Shown here: positions 7,689 through 16,372 of the stretch, one piece after another
Position numbering within the stretch: the stretch's first letter is position 1
How the letters are laid out: each line of letters starts with the position of its first letter
NCBI GenBank assembly: GCA_937974845.1
Contig: CALJVC010000131.1
Coordinates: forward strand, 1-32,747
Direction: 5' to 3'
Source of the DNA: an uncultured Pseudogracilibacillus sp.
Lineage (GTDB): Bacteria > Bacillota > Bacilli > Bacillales > Amphibacillaceae
Length of the DNA stretch: 32,747 nt
Notes under the pieces: model-generated
The model's input: the letters and a program-made list of their open reading frames with translations, nothing else
Databases searched by the model: none
Told to the model about the DNA's origin: nothing
Program-made: the position numbers and the translations under genes

Positions 7689-10600
7689 ATGGAAGAAATC
7701 ACTAGATTTTTACAAGGAAAAGAAGATTTTCAATCTATCATGGATGGTCTTGATGCGGGATTTCAGGAGCAGTTGATTGCCGGCGTGTCTGGCATCGGAC
7801 GTTCGTTAACGATAAGTACGGTCTATAGAGCCCGAAAGAAAAAAATGCTCGTAGTTACCCATCAGCTCGTTCACGCCCAGCAATTATACGATGATTTAAG
7901 TGAATTAGTCGAAGACTCCGATGTGTACTTGTATCCCGTAAACGAACATATCGCAACGGAAATGGTTGTTTCGAGTCCGGAATTACGCGCCGAAAGAATT
8001 CGTTCCCTAGTTGCTTGGCTCCATCATCCAGCTGGTATATTGATCGTTCCGGTAGCTGGGTTAAAGCGCGTCGTTCCACCTCAACATTATTGGAAGGATT
8101 ATTGCATTCCTATAGAGTTAGGGGAAATCATCGACTTAGAATCAACGACGGAAGCTCTCTTCCATATGGGCTATGACCGGGTTGATATGGTAACTGCTCC
8201 GGCAGAATTTAGTATCCGTGGTGGGATTATTGATGTTTATCCTGTCACAGAGAACCACCCGATTCGAATTGAGTTATTTGGTGATGAAGTAGATTCTATT
8301 CGTCATTTTGATGCGAACACACAACGCTCCTTAAAAAATATTGAAAAAACGACAATCGTCCCTTCTAAAGAATTACTCGTCACGAAAGAAGACCAAATTC
8401 GAGCAGCGAATCGTTTAGAGAAGGCTTTAGCGCAAGCATTAAAAAAGATGGCTTCTACGGAGGCGAAGCTTCGCTTAAAGGATAATATCGAAGCGGATAT
8501 CGCTAATTTACAAGAGGCAGAGTTTTTTCAAGAAATGTATAAATATAGCAAGCTTTTCTATGAGGAAGCTAATAGTTTATTAGATTACTTACCGGATGAT
8601 AGCTTACTTATTTTCGATGATTTCAATAGAATTCAAGAAGCGGCGACGACCCTCGACCAGGAAGAAGCCGATATTATCGAAGTGTTACTTGAGGAAAGAC
8701 TGTTGCTACCAGAAAGTCGTTTCACCTTCGATTGGACAGAAATTAAAGACCACTTCCACCAGCAACGTCTCTACTTATCGATATTTTTACGTCATATCTC
8801 CGGTACCCAACCAGATAATATCGTCAACCTTTCCTCTCGACCGATGCAAGAATTCCATGGCCAGATGCATCTTTTTCAAAATGAAGTGAATCGTTGGAAA
8901 AAAGCATCCTATTCAATCATCGTTGTCGCTGAGAATGAAGAAAGGGCAGAGAGGGTACAGTCCATTTTACAAGATTATGAGATGGAGTTTGTTATACAAG
9001 ATACCTTAACCTTACCAGCGTTAACCCCTACCATTGTTGTAGGAGGACTGACAAAGGGAATTGAACTCCCTCTACATCGTCTAGCTCTTATTACCGAGCA
9101 GGAACTCTTTAAGAAAAAGCAAAGACGAAAGCGCAGTGCCCAAACAACTTTATCAAATGCAGAAAGGATTAAAAACTATCAGGAGTTAAAAGTTGGAGAT
9201 TACGTCGTTCATCGAAATCACGGAATTGGAAAGTACGTAGGGATCGAAACGTTAGAGGTAGGCGGTATACACAAGGACTATCTCTTAATTCAATATGCAG
9301 GAGATGATCGCCTATACGTGCCGATTGATCAAATCGAACTTGTGCAAAAGTATGTCGGCTCTGAAGGAAAAGAACCTCGTATGTATAAATTAGGCGGTGC
9401 GGAATGGCAAAAAGTTAAACGCCGTGTCCAGTCCTCGGTAGAAAATATCGCCGATGAGTTGATTAAACTTTATGCTACCCGTCAGGCGCAGAAAGGTTAT
9501 GCCTTCGAGCCAGACTCACCCTTGCAGGAAGAGTTTGAAATGTCCTTCCCTTATGATGAGACAGAGGACCAGCTACGGTGTATTGAAGAAATAAAACGCG
9601 ATATGGAATCTGAACGGCCGATGGATCGACTCCTATGTGGCGATGTCGGTTATGGTAAAACGGAAGTCGCTTTACGAGCTATATTTAAGGCCGTTAGTGA
9701 AGGAAAACAAGCAGCCTTTTTAGTGCCGACGACTATTTTAGCCCAACAGCATTATCAGACAATGCAGGAGAGGTTCCAAGACTATCCTTTAGAAATTGGT
9801 TTGTTAAGTCGTTTTCGGACGGCGAAACAACAAAGAGAGACGATCGAAGGCTTGAAAAATGGTACGGTCGATATCGTTGTCGGTACCCACCGGCTTTTAT
9901 CTAAGGACATTGCCTTTAAGGACCTTGGCCTCCTCGTAGTAGATGAGGAGCAGCGTTTTGGTGTCAAACATAAGGAAAAAATTAAGCAAATGAAAACAAA
10001 TGTCGATGTTCTTACTCTAACAGCTACACCTATCCCTCGGACCTTGCATATGTCTATGCTAGGTATCCGGGACTTATCTGTTATTGAAACGCCACCGGAA
10101 AACCGCTTCCCAGTGCAGACTTACGTAATGGAATACAATCGGGCCTTTGTAAAAGAGGCAATCGAACGGGAATTAGCTCGGGATGGTCAAGTGTTCGTCC
10201 TTTATAATCGGGTCGAGACGATTGAAAAGGTAGCTAGGGAAATTGATGAGCTCGTGCCGGAAGCCCGAATACAGATTGCCCATGGTCGAATGAAGGAAGC
10301 GGAATTAGAAGATGTTATGCTGTCCTTTTTAGAAGGTGAAAGTGATGTGCTCGTCAGTACGACGATTATCGAAACAGGAGTAGATATTCCAAATGTCAAT
10401 ACGTTGATTGTACTTGATGCAGATCATATGGGTCTGAGTCAATTATATCAATTACGAGGTCGTGTCGGTCGCTCGAACCGTATTGCCTATGCTTATTTCA
10501 CCTATCGAAAAGGAAAAGTACTAACCGAAGAATCGGAAAAGCGTCTCCAAGCTATTAAAGAGTTTACCGAATTAGGTTCTGGTTTTAAGATTGCTATGCG

Positions 10601-11255
10601 GGACTTATCGATCCGTGGGGCTGGTAATTTACTCGGGGCGGAACAGCACGGTTTTATTGATTCTGTCGGCTTCGACTTATATTCGCAAATGCTGAAAGAA
10701 GCAATCGATGCTCGTAAAGAACAAAAACCTATCGAAAGTGTTCGACCTTTCAATCCAGAATTACAATTACAAGTCGACGCCTATATTCCGTCTTCCTATA
10801 TCGAAGATGAGAAGCAGAAGTTTGAAGTATATAAACGATTCCAGCAATTCGATTCCTATGATTCCATGCGGGATTTTCAAGATGAGCTGATCGACCGTTT
10901 TGGAGATTATCCTGAAGAGGTTGCCCGCTTGTTTGCGGTTTCGGCTTTAAAAATGGTGGCTAAGAAGGAAAGGGTCGAGGAAATTGTCGAGGAACAACAA
11001 TCGATTCGCCTTACGCTAGAAGAGGAGCGAAGCTTAGCTATAGATGGTGCGAAGCTCTTTCAATTGGCGAATGAGTTCGGTCGTCGGGTCCAACTTGGTA
11101 CTGCAGGCAATCAGTTAAAAGTAACTTTCCGATGGAAGAAGGAAAGTCAGGAAGAGCGTTATGAAATCGTACGGCAGTTTATCGAACGGCTATCGGAAGT
11201 CAACCTCGATGAAAAAAAGCCTACCAAGGAAGAAGTACAAACGGCGCAGGATTAG
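7689..11255 (+). CDS. mfd: Transcription-repair coupling factor Mfd
   Basis: Mfd displaces RNA polymerase stalled at DNA lesions and recruits UvrA for nucleotide excision repair. The 1188-residue protein is full length (1177 in B. subtilis). The first ~350 residues form the UvrB-like region (GVSGIGRSLT, then EFSIRGGIIDVYP). The CarD-like RNA polymerase interaction domain starts near residue 500 (VGDYVVHRNHGIGKYVGIE). The RecG-like translocase motor follows, with Walker A GDVGYGKTEV at about 649-658, a DEEQ box at 752-755, TATPIPRT, and motif VI QLRGRVGRS. The C-terminal TRCF domain blocks UvrA binding in the resting state. ATG 7689 has TGGAGGT upstream. The 177-bp gap upstream contains the fin terminator; no convincing mfd promoter was seen there. 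Confidence 0.99.
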   Translation: MEEITRFLQGKEDFQSIMDGLDAGFQEQLIAGVSGIGRSLTISTVYRARKKKMLVVTHQLVHAQQLYDDLSELVEDSDVYLYPVNEHIATEMVVSSPELRAERIRSLVAWLHHPAGILIVPVAGLKRVVPPQHYWKDYCIPIELGEIIDLESTTEALFHMGYDRVDMVTAPAEFSIRGGIIDVYPVTENHPIRIELFGDEVDSIRHFDANTQRSLKNIEKTTIVPSKELLVTKEDQIRAANRLEKALAQALKKMASTEAKLRLKDNIEADIANLQEAEFFQEMYKYSKLFYEEANSLLDYLPDDSLLIFDDFNRIQEAATTLDQEEADIIEVLLEERLLLPESRFTFDWTEIKDHFHQQRLYLSIFLRHISGTQPDNIVNLSSRPMQEFHGQMHLFQNEVNRWKKASYSIIVVAENEERAERVQSILQDYEMEFVIQDTLTLPALTPTIVVGGLTKGIELPLHRLALITEQELFKKKQRRKRSAQTTLSNAERIKNYQELKVGDYVVHRNHGIGKYVGIETLEVGGIHKDYLLIQYAGDDRLYVPIDQIELVQKYVGSEGKEPRMYKLGGAEWQKVKRRVQSSVENIADELIKLYATRQAQKGYAFEPDSPLQEEFEMSFPYDETEDQLRCIEEIKRDMESERPMDRLLCGDVGYGKTEVALRAIFKAVSEGKQAAFLVPTTILAQQHYQTMQERFQDYPLEIGLLSRFRTAKQQRETIEGLKNGTVDIVVGTHRLLSKDIAFKDLGLLVVDEEQRFGVKHKEKIKQMKTNVDVLTLTATPIPRTLHMSMLGIRDLSVIETPPENRFPVQTYVMEYNRAFVKEAIERELARDGQVFVLYNRVETIEKVAREIDELVPEARIQIAHGRMKEAELEDVMLSFLEGESDVLVSTTIIETGVDIPNVNTLIVLDADHMGLSQLYQLRGRVGRSNRIAYAYFTYRKGKVLTEESEKRLQAIKEFTELGSGFKIAMRDLSIRGAGNLLGAEQHGFIDSVGFDLYSQMLKEAIDARKEQKPIESVRPFNPELQLQVDAYIPSSYIEDEKQKFEVYKRFQQFDSYDSMRDFQDELIDRFGDYPEEVARLFAVSALKMVAKKERVEEIVEEQQSIRLTLEEERSLAIDGAKLFQLANEFGRRVQLGTAGNQLKVTFRWKKESQEERYEIVRQFIERLSEVNLDEKKPTKEEVQTAQD

Positions 11256-11316
11256 ACGATTACCGGCTAGCTTTTCTTAGATGATTTACAGGCATTTATA
11301 AAATGTACCATAAAAA

Positions 11317-11346
11317 TGAATAGTTCTCGGTTGTTGCTTCATACTA
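11317..11346 (+). promoter_or_regulatory. Perfect sigma-G promoter of spoVT
   Basis: TGAATA (11317-11322), a 17-bp spacer and CATACTA (11340-11346) match the sigma-G consensus at every position. B. subtilis spoVT is transcribed by sigma-G in the forespore. The start site should be near 11353, leaving a leader of about 97 nt. Confidence 0.9.
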
Positions 11347-11365
11347 GAAATAACATCATCATCAA

Positions 11366-11453
11366 CCACAAACAAGCCGTCACCTTTGTATAAGGAGGTC
11401 GAGCGGCCTTTGTGGAAAAGTTTACAGAAGAATGTGAGGGTTATACAGCATGA
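11366..11453 (+). promoter_or_regulatory. Structured spoVT leader with possible leader peptide
   Basis: CCACAAA (11366-11372) can pair with TTTGTGG (11409-11415), extended by GCC/GGC. Inside, CCTT (11383-11386) can pair with AAGG (11392-11395), covering a strong AAGGAGGT ribosome site (11392-11399). The alternative AGGTC/GGCCT hairpin (11396-11409) would also hide it. A GTG at 11412 opens a 13-codon frame whose TGA (11451-11453) overlaps the spoVT ATG. The pairings are directly visible. A role in controlling translation is inference. Confidence 0.4.
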
Positions 11454-11986
11454 AAGCAACAGGAATAGTAAGACGAATTGATGATTTAGGCCGGGTCGTC
11501 ATCCCGAAGGAAATACGACGCACCCTTCGGATTCGAGAAGGTGACCCTTTAGAAATATTTGTATCCCGTGGAAGTGAAATTATTTTAAAGAAATATTCGC
11601 CTATTAGTGAGTTAGGTCAGTTTGCTACGGAATACGCTGAAGCACTTTTCGACTCCTTACATGTACCGAGCTTAATAACCGATCGGGATGAAGTCATCGC
11701 TGTCAGCGGGATTTCTAAAACAGAATATTTAAATAAGGGTATCGGTCGTACTGTAGAAGAGACGATTGAAAACCGTGGGAATGTATTAGAAACAGAAGCG
11801 TCTACAGTCGAATTAATCCGCGGTAAAGAGGAAGAAGTCCACGCCTATATTATTAGTACAATTATAGCTAATGGCGACCCGATTGGTTCTGTACTTTTCT
11901 TTACTAGGGAGCACGACCCCCTATCTGAAGTGGAACAGAAAGTGGCCCAAACGGCTGCAAGTTTTTTAGGTAAACAAATGGAATAA
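11450..11986 (+). CDS. spoVT: SpoVT, AbrB-family forespore transcription factor
   Basis: SpoVT modulates sigma-G-dependent genes in the forespore and affects spore germination properties. The 178-residue protein has an N-terminal swapped-hairpin AbrB domain (about residues 1-50, MKATGIVRRIDDLGRVVIPK then RTLRIREGDPLEIF) and a C-terminal GAF-like domain (about 55-178), as in B. subtilis. ATG 11450 has GAGGG (11436-11440) nine bases upstream. It has its own perfect sigma-G promoter and a terminator, so it is monocistronic. The N-terminus resembles AbrB and Abh, but the GAF domain and the position after mfd settle the identity. Confidence 0.98.
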   Translation: MKATGIVRRIDDLGRVVIPKEIRRTLRIREGDPLEIFVSRGSEIILKKYSPISELGQFATEYAEALFDSLHVPSLITDRDEVIAVSGISKTEYLNKGIGRTVEETIENRGNVLETEASTVELIRGKEEEVHAYIISTIIANGDPIGSVLFFTREHDPLSEVEQKVAQTAASFLGKQME

Positions 11987-11993
11987 AAAATAG

Positions 11994-12030
11994 TCGAACC
12001 GGATCTTTTTAGATTCGGTTCGATTTTTTT
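11994..12030 (+). terminator. Intrinsic terminator after spoVT
   Basis: A 13-bp stem (TCGAACCGGATCT with AGATTCGGTTCGA, one G-T pair) has a TTTT loop and seven Ts after it. Confidence 0.93.
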
Positions 12031-12054
12031 CTTCCTAGGAAAAAGTACCTTTTA

Positions 12055-12083
12055 TTTACCTCGGAACAAATAGTGTATATGAT
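12055..12083 (+). promoter_or_regulatory. Possible sigma-A promoter of yabM
   Basis: TTTACC (12055-12060), a 17-bp spacer and TATGAT (12078-12083). The -10 is good and the -35 matches four of six positions. It lies just after the spoVT terminator and 40 bp before yabM. Confidence 0.35.
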
Positions 12084-12122
12084 AAGAAGTAACATTATAT
12101 ATTGTTAGGTAGGCTGTCGGAG

Positions 12123-13700
12123 ATGCAAAAGCAAGTGAATCGTTTCTTAAGCGGGGCTCTCATATTAACTATTGCCGGTGTGTTGAGCAAAATCTTGAGT
12201 GCCTTTTATCGAATACCATTACAAAACCTTACCGGGGACTTGGGTTTTTATTCTTATCAACAAGTCTATCCGATTTTGGCTCTTGTCATGATTGTTTCTT
12301 TATATGGCTTTCCTGTGGCAATTTCTCGGATGGTTAGCAAGGAATTGCAAATCCAGCAAGGACTTTCTTTTACTCGGTTTATTTTGCCTGTATTTATAGG
12401 GTTAAGTTTTTTTGCTTTTCTTATTTCTTTATCTTTATGGTTCCTAGCTTCTTATATCGCTGAGGCCATGTCTGATCCTTATCTTGCCCGACCTATTCGA
12501 TGGAGCGCTAGTTTATTTCTATTCCTTCCTTTTCTTTCGTTATTACGGGGCTTAGCCCAAGGGAGTACATATATCGAGCAAGTCGCTTATTCCCAAGTAA
12601 CCGAACAATTATTCCGCGTAGGTGTGATTATTGCTAGTGCAGTAATTGTGGCAAAGGGTTGGTTGCCGGTTCGTTCGATGGCCGAGGCCGGGGTCTTTGC
12701 CTCGTTGTTAGGGATGTTAGCAGGAATCTTGTTTCTCCTTATCTTTTTTTCTCGTAAAAAACTCGTAGGAAAGACGATGGCAGTAACGACTTCGAGCTTT
12801 TCGGTAGGGACTTATCTCCGCGCCTTGTTCGTTTTTGGCTTCCTTGCTTCTCTTAATCATTTAACATTGATTTTTATACAAATGGTCGATGCCTTAACCC
12901 TCGTGCCTCAACTCGTTAAGGCAGGTTTTTCTTCTCTCGAGGCGATGGAGGCTAAAGGGGTCTTTGATCGGGGTATTCCTTTAATCCAGTTTGGTGCAGT
13001 ACTAGGTTCTTCCTTTGCTCTGGCCTTGTTACCTTCCTTGGATCAAGATAGGTTGAAGGAGGATGGAGAAACGATACGTGAAGCCCTTTTTGTAAGTGTC
13101 TACGTTGCGTCTGCAGCGACGGTTGGCTTAATTCTTTTATATGAGGAAGTCAATATTTTGCTATTTAAAGATGCTCAAGGTACGGGTGTGTTGCAAGTGC
13201 TAGCCTTAAGTATTTTCTTGCTTTCCCTAGCGATTACAGGAAATGCTGTCTTGCAAGGCTACGGTGCCATTACTTGGACCCTTGTCGCCCTCTTTCTATC
13301 CCTTCTTGTTAAAGGGTTTCTTAATTACTTCTTCATTCCAATTTGGGCGACGTATGGGAGCGCATTGGCTACGGTTGGCAGTCTTGCTTGCCTTAGTCTC
13401 TTTACCCTATACGGTCTACGGCGCTATTTACCGCTAGGGATTGTCAAAGACTTTCCTTTCTTGCGTTTCCTTTTGACAAATAGTATCCTTTTTCTTTATT
13501 TAATCATGGTAAAATATATCGTACAAGCACCGATTCATTCGAGGGGTTGGCTTTCGGTGTATGTCATTTTACTCGTTTTATCTGGCGCTTTGATTTACTT
13601 CTTATCCCTCATTCGTTATCGTTTAGTAGATGAGCGTCATTTGACGGCTTTCCCTTTCGCAAATCAACTCATCAAAATAAGTGAAAAAATACGAAAATAA
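12123..13700 (+). CDS. yabM: SpoVB/MurJ-like polysaccharide flippase homologue YabM
   Basis: Polytopic membrane protein of the MOP superfamily (polysaccharide transporter / SpoVB / MurJ group). Members move lipid-linked wall or capsule precursors across the membrane; the substrate of YabM is not known to me. The product has 525 residues from ATG 12123, preceded by TTAGGTAGG about 10 bases away; an in-frame TTG at 12102 would add seven residues. The start of the fold is typical: GVLSKILSAFYRIPLQNLTG and GFYSYQQVYPI, then GFPVAISRMVS. About 12-14 hydrophobic helices fill the chain. The name rests on synteny (spoVT-yabM-yabN); spoVB proper lies elsewhere in B. subtilis. yabN starts 27 bases downstream, suggesting an operon. 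Confidence 0.85.
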   Translation: MQKQVNRFLSGALILTIAGVLSKILSAFYRIPLQNLTGDLGFYSYQQVYPILALVMIVSLYGFPVAISRMVSKELQIQQGLSFTRFILPVFIGLSFFAFLISLSLWFLASYIAEAMSDPYLARPIRWSASLFLFLPFLSLLRGLAQGSTYIEQVAYSQVTEQLFRVGVIIASAVIVAKGWLPVRSMAEAGVFASLLGMLAGILFLLIFFSRKKLVGKTMAVTTSSFSVGTYLRALFVFGFLASLNHLTLIFIQMVDALTLVPQLVKAGFSSLEAMEAKGVFDRGIPLIQFGAVLGSSFALALLPSLDQDRLKEDGETIREALFVSVYVASAATVGLILLYEEVNILLFKDAQGTGVLQVLALSIFLLSLAITGNAVLQGYGAITWTLVALFLSLLVKGFLNYFFIPIWATYGSALATVGSLACLSLFTLYGLRRYLPLGIVKDFPFLRFLLTNSILFLYLIMVKYIVQAPIHSRGWLSVYVILLVLSGALIYFLSLIRYRLVDERHLTAFPFANQLIKISEKIRK

Positions 13701-13727
13701 AGCATAGAGAAAGTAAGGTGAACATCG

Positions 13728-15185
13728 ATGCATAGGCTTGAAATCCTTGGTCTAGGGGCAGGGACGCTCGAGCAACTGCCCTTAGGTATTTACCGTAAAT
13801 TAATAGAAACCGATAAGCAAGTTTACTTAAGAACGGAAGAGCATCCCGTCGTCGAGGCGTTAGAGGCGGAAGGATTAGTTTTTGAAAGTTTTGATGCCTT
13901 CTATGAGTCAGCATCCGACTTTAAGACGGTCTACGAACGTATCGTAGCGACTTTAGTAGAGAAGGTAAAGGCAGGGGAAGCTATCATTTATGCAGTGCCA
14001 GGTCATCCGATGCTGGCAGAGCAAACCGTTCAGTTACTGTTGCAAGAGCCGTCGATCGAGGTTTCGATTGTTGGGGGCCAAAGTTATCTAGACGATTTGT
14101 TTACTGCCTTACATATCGATCCTATCGAAGGCTTTCAATTTGTCGATGCAACCAACTTTTCTAGGGACGAACTCGTCTATCGGCAACATATGATTTTTTC
14201 CCAAGTATATGATGAAATGGTTGCCTCCGAAGTCAAGCTAACTCTTTTAGAGGATCTGCCTTATGACTATGAGGTAGCGATATTAGAAGCTGTCGGTACA
14301 GATCAGGAATCGATCACTTACTTACCGTTGGAGGATTTAGATCGTCGGCCTATCCATTCTAACCTTACGTCGATTTACGTACCACCGGTAAAGGAAGAAG
14401 AGCTTCTGCGGCATCAGTTTTCAAGCTTACGTAAAGTGATTCGAACCCTTCGAGGTCCTGAAGGTTGTCCCTGGGATCGAAAGCAGACCCACCGTTCCCT
14501 CCGACCCTATGCCGTTGAAGAGGTTTATGAGTTACTCGATGCGATCGATCGGGAAGATGACGAGGCTATCGTCGAAGAACTAGGTGACGTCTTACTGCAA
14601 GTTATGTTACATAGCCAAATTGGAGAGGATGACGGATATTTTACTATCGACGATGTCATCCGTACCCTTGTGGAGAAGATGATTCACCGCCATCCGCACG
14701 TCTTTTCAACGGAAAAGATACATAAGACTTGGGAGGAATTAAAAAGAGAAGAGAAAGGGAAAACAGCTTCTGAAGGTCTCCTCGCTTCTGTCATCATGGA
14801 GGGTCCATCTTTACAAGTGGCTGAGAAGTTGCAACGTCGAGCAGCTAAGGTCGGTTTTGATTGGTCGGAGGTCGATGAAGTATGGGCCAAGTGGGAGGAG
14901 GAAAAGGAAGAATTTTTTGAAGCGGTCAATCGAGGTAATCATATACAACAGGAAGAAGAATTTGGTGATTTGTTGTTCGTTTTAGCCAATCTTGCTCGTT
15001 TTTATGGAATACAATCGGAGCTCGCCTTACGCCAAGCTAATGCGAAGTTTAAACGTCGTTTTTCTCGAATGGAGGAGTTGGCGAAGGAAGCTTATAGTAG
15101 CTTAGATGACCTTTCCTTAGAGGAATGGGATAAACTTTGGAAACAAGTGAAAAAGGAGGAGGGATCTTCCGATGCGTTTGGATAA
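13728..15185 (+). CDS. yabN: YabN: tetrapyrrole methylase-like domain fused to MazG pyrophosphohydrolase
   Basis: Two-domain protein of 485 residues. The N-terminal half (about 1-220) resembles SAM-dependent tetrapyrrole methylases (LGLGAGTLEQLPLGIYRKL at 7-25, YAVPGHPMLAE). The C-terminal half is a MazG all-alpha NTP pyrophosphatase that removes non-canonical or excess NTPs: GPEGCPWDRKQTH, then EExxE at residues 264-268 and EExxD at 283-287, the Mg2+ ligands. The fusion is normal for Bacillus YabN. The methylase-like domain has no known reaction. ATG 13728 has AAGGTGA upstream. Its end overlaps rqcP by 14 bp, so the two are translationally linked. Confidence 0.95.
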   Translation: MHRLEILGLGAGTLEQLPLGIYRKLIETDKQVYLRTEEHPVVEALEAEGLVFESFDAFYESASDFKTVYERIVATLVEKVKAGEAIIYAVPGHPMLAEQTVQLLLQEPSIEVSIVGGQSYLDDLFTALHIDPIEGFQFVDATNFSRDELVYRQHMIFSQVYDEMVASEVKLTLLEDLPYDYEVAILEAVGTDQESITYLPLEDLDRRPIHSNLTSIYVPPVKEEELLRHQFSSLRKVIRTLRGPEGCPWDRKQTHRSLRPYAVEEVYELLDAIDREDDEAIVEELGDVLLQVMLHSQIGEDDGYFTIDDVIRTLVEKMIHRHPHVFSTEKIHKTWEELKREEKGKTASEGLLASVIMEGPSLQVAEKLQRRAAKVGFDWSEVDEVWAKWEEEKEEFFEAVNRGNHIQQEEEFGDLLFVLANLARFYGIQSELALRQANAKFKRRFSRMEELAKEAYSSLDDLSLEEWDKLWKQVKKEEGSSDAFG

Positions 15186-15441
15186 ATTTTTAAAAGTATC
15201 TCGCCTTATCCGACGTCGTCCTTTGGCGAAGGAAGTAGCAGAGGAGGGGAGGATAAAGGTCAATGGACAAAAGGCAAAGCCGGCGACGAAGCTTGCGGTA
15301 GGAGATGAAATTGAAATTACCTTTGGTCAAAAAATTGTAACCGTCCAAGTTGAGAAGTTACAGGCTCAAGTTCGAAAGGCTGAAGCGGATCGTTTGTACG
15401 AGGTCATTAAGGAAGAGTATCGGGAAGTATCCGAGGAATAA
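15172..15441 (+). CDS. rqcP: RqcP (YabO), S4-domain ribosome quality control factor
   Basis: RqcP binds the 50S subunit near helix 69 and works with RqcH to add C-terminal alanine tails to nascent chains on split, stalled ribosomes. The 89-residue protein is almost entirely an S4 RNA-binding domain: MRLDKFLKVSRLIRRRPLAK at the start, then EGRIKVNGQKAKPATKLAVG. Length and composition match the family. It overlaps the end of yabN by 14 bp, and the ribosome site AAGGAGGAGG lies inside yabN. Hsp15 is a related S4 protein, but the neighbourhood (yabN before, yabPQ-divIC after) fits RqcP. Confidence 0.95.
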   Translation: MRLDKFLKVSRLIRRRPLAKEVAEEGRIKVNGQKAKPATKLAVGDEIEITFGQKIVTVQVEKLQAQVRKAEADRLYEVIKEEYREVSEE

Positions 15442-15446
15442 ATTAG

Positions 15447-15475
15447 TCATATACTTGTCCCTTTCTTCATACATT
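15447..15475 (+). promoter_or_regulatory. Sigma-E promoter of yabPQ
   Basis: TCATATA (15447-15453) matches the sigma-E -35 kmATATT in six of seven positions. After 14 bp, CATACATT (15468-15475) matches the -10 CATACAnT exactly. This places yabPQ in the mother cell, as known for B. subtilis. Confidence 0.8.
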
Positions 15476-15497
15476 ACAGTGAAGGAAGGTGACGACG

Positions 15498-15797
15498 ATG
15501 AACATATATGAGCAAACGGAGCATCATTTAGAAGGATCGGATCATGAAGTAACCATTATGAATCGCAAGGAAATCGAAATTAAGGGCGTTAAGGAAGTTG
15601 ATAGTTTCGACCACGAGGAATTTTTACTCGAGACGACAATGGGTTACCTAGTTCTCCGAGGACGTGGCTTGCAATTAAAAAACTTACATGTCGAAGAAGG
15701 CGTTGTACAAATCGAAGGAAAAATTAATGAAATGTTATATGTAGACGAACAAACCGAGGAGATTGCTAAAGGCTTCTTTAGCAAATTGTTCCGATGA
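15498..15797 (+). CDS. yabP: YabP, mother-cell sporulation protein
   Basis: Small YabP/YqfC-family protein needed for spore formation in B. subtilis; biochemical role unknown. The ATG at 15498 is preferred over the in-frame GTG 15489, because AAGGAAGG is 8 bases upstream of the ATG and overlaps the GTG. The 99-residue product (100 in B. subtilis) is predicted to be beta-rich, with HEVTIMNRKEIEIKGVKEVD near the N-terminus and GYLVLRGRGLQLKNLHVEEG in the middle. No signal peptide or membrane segment is visible. The stop overlaps the yabQ start (ATGA), so yabP and yabQ are coupled under the sigma-E promoter. Confidence 0.95.
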   Translation: MNIYEQTEHHLEGSDHEVTIMNRKEIEIKGVKEVDSFDHEEFLLETTMGYLVLRGRGLQLKNLHVEEGVVQIEGKINEMLYVDEQTEEIAKGFFSKLFR

Positions 15798-16366
15798 CCC
15801 TTTATACACAATTCGTTGCAATGGGAGCGATGATTGTTGGCGGTATCTATTTAGGTATGGCTAATGAGACGCTCCGTCGTTTCGCTCCTTATTGGCAACG
15901 TTCCGTCGTCCTCACATACGGTATAGAAAGCCTGTTTTGGCTAATACAGACTGGCTTATTGTATTATGCTTTATTTCAAATTAATTACGGCGAATTGCGC
16001 CTCTACTTATTCGTAGCCCTTATCTTCGGCTTCCTCTGCTACCAACAGTTTTTCCGAACAGTGTACAAGACGCTTTTAGAGTTCGGCATTAAAATAGTAA
16101 AAAGCCTGCTCCTAATCCTATACAAAATAATCATTGTGCCGATACTATATATAGTAGCTTTGCTACGAAAGCTTTGTTTATGGTTGCTTCGCATCCTTCT
16201 TAGATTATTGCGCTGGTTATTGTTAGGGTTGATTTTGCGCCCGATCGTTTGGTTGATGCCAAAAAGGGTACGCAACTTTATGTCGCAAAGGATGCAAAAT
16301 TGTAGTACAATGGTATCAAGCATAGCTTCGAAAGGAAAGGCTTTTTTTAGTACGTGGAGGAGGTAA
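15794..16366 (+). CDS. yabQ: YabQ, spore cortex biosynthesis membrane protein
   Basis: YabQ is an outer-forespore-membrane protein required for cortex synthesis in B. subtilis; its activity is unknown. The 190-residue product has hydrophobic segments near residues 5-22, 37-60 and 68-86. A long Leu- and Ile-rich stretch (about 98-155) with regularly placed Lys/Arg follows, which may be one membrane helix plus amphipathic helices. The C-terminus is basic. The start ATG overlaps the yabP stop by four bases. divIC follows 6 bases downstream. Family call is supported by sequence character and synteny more than by a sharp motif. Confidence 0.93.
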   Translation: MTLYTQFVAMGAMIVGGIYLGMANETLRRFAPYWQRSVVLTYGIESLFWLIQTGLLYYALFQINYGELRLYLFVALIFGFLCYQQFFRTVYKTLLEFGIKIVKSLLLILYKIIIVPILYIVALLRKLCLWLLRILLRLLRWLLLGLILRPIVWLMPKRVRNFMSQRMQNCSTMVSSIASKGKAFFSTWRR

Positions 16367-16372
16367 CGTTTA

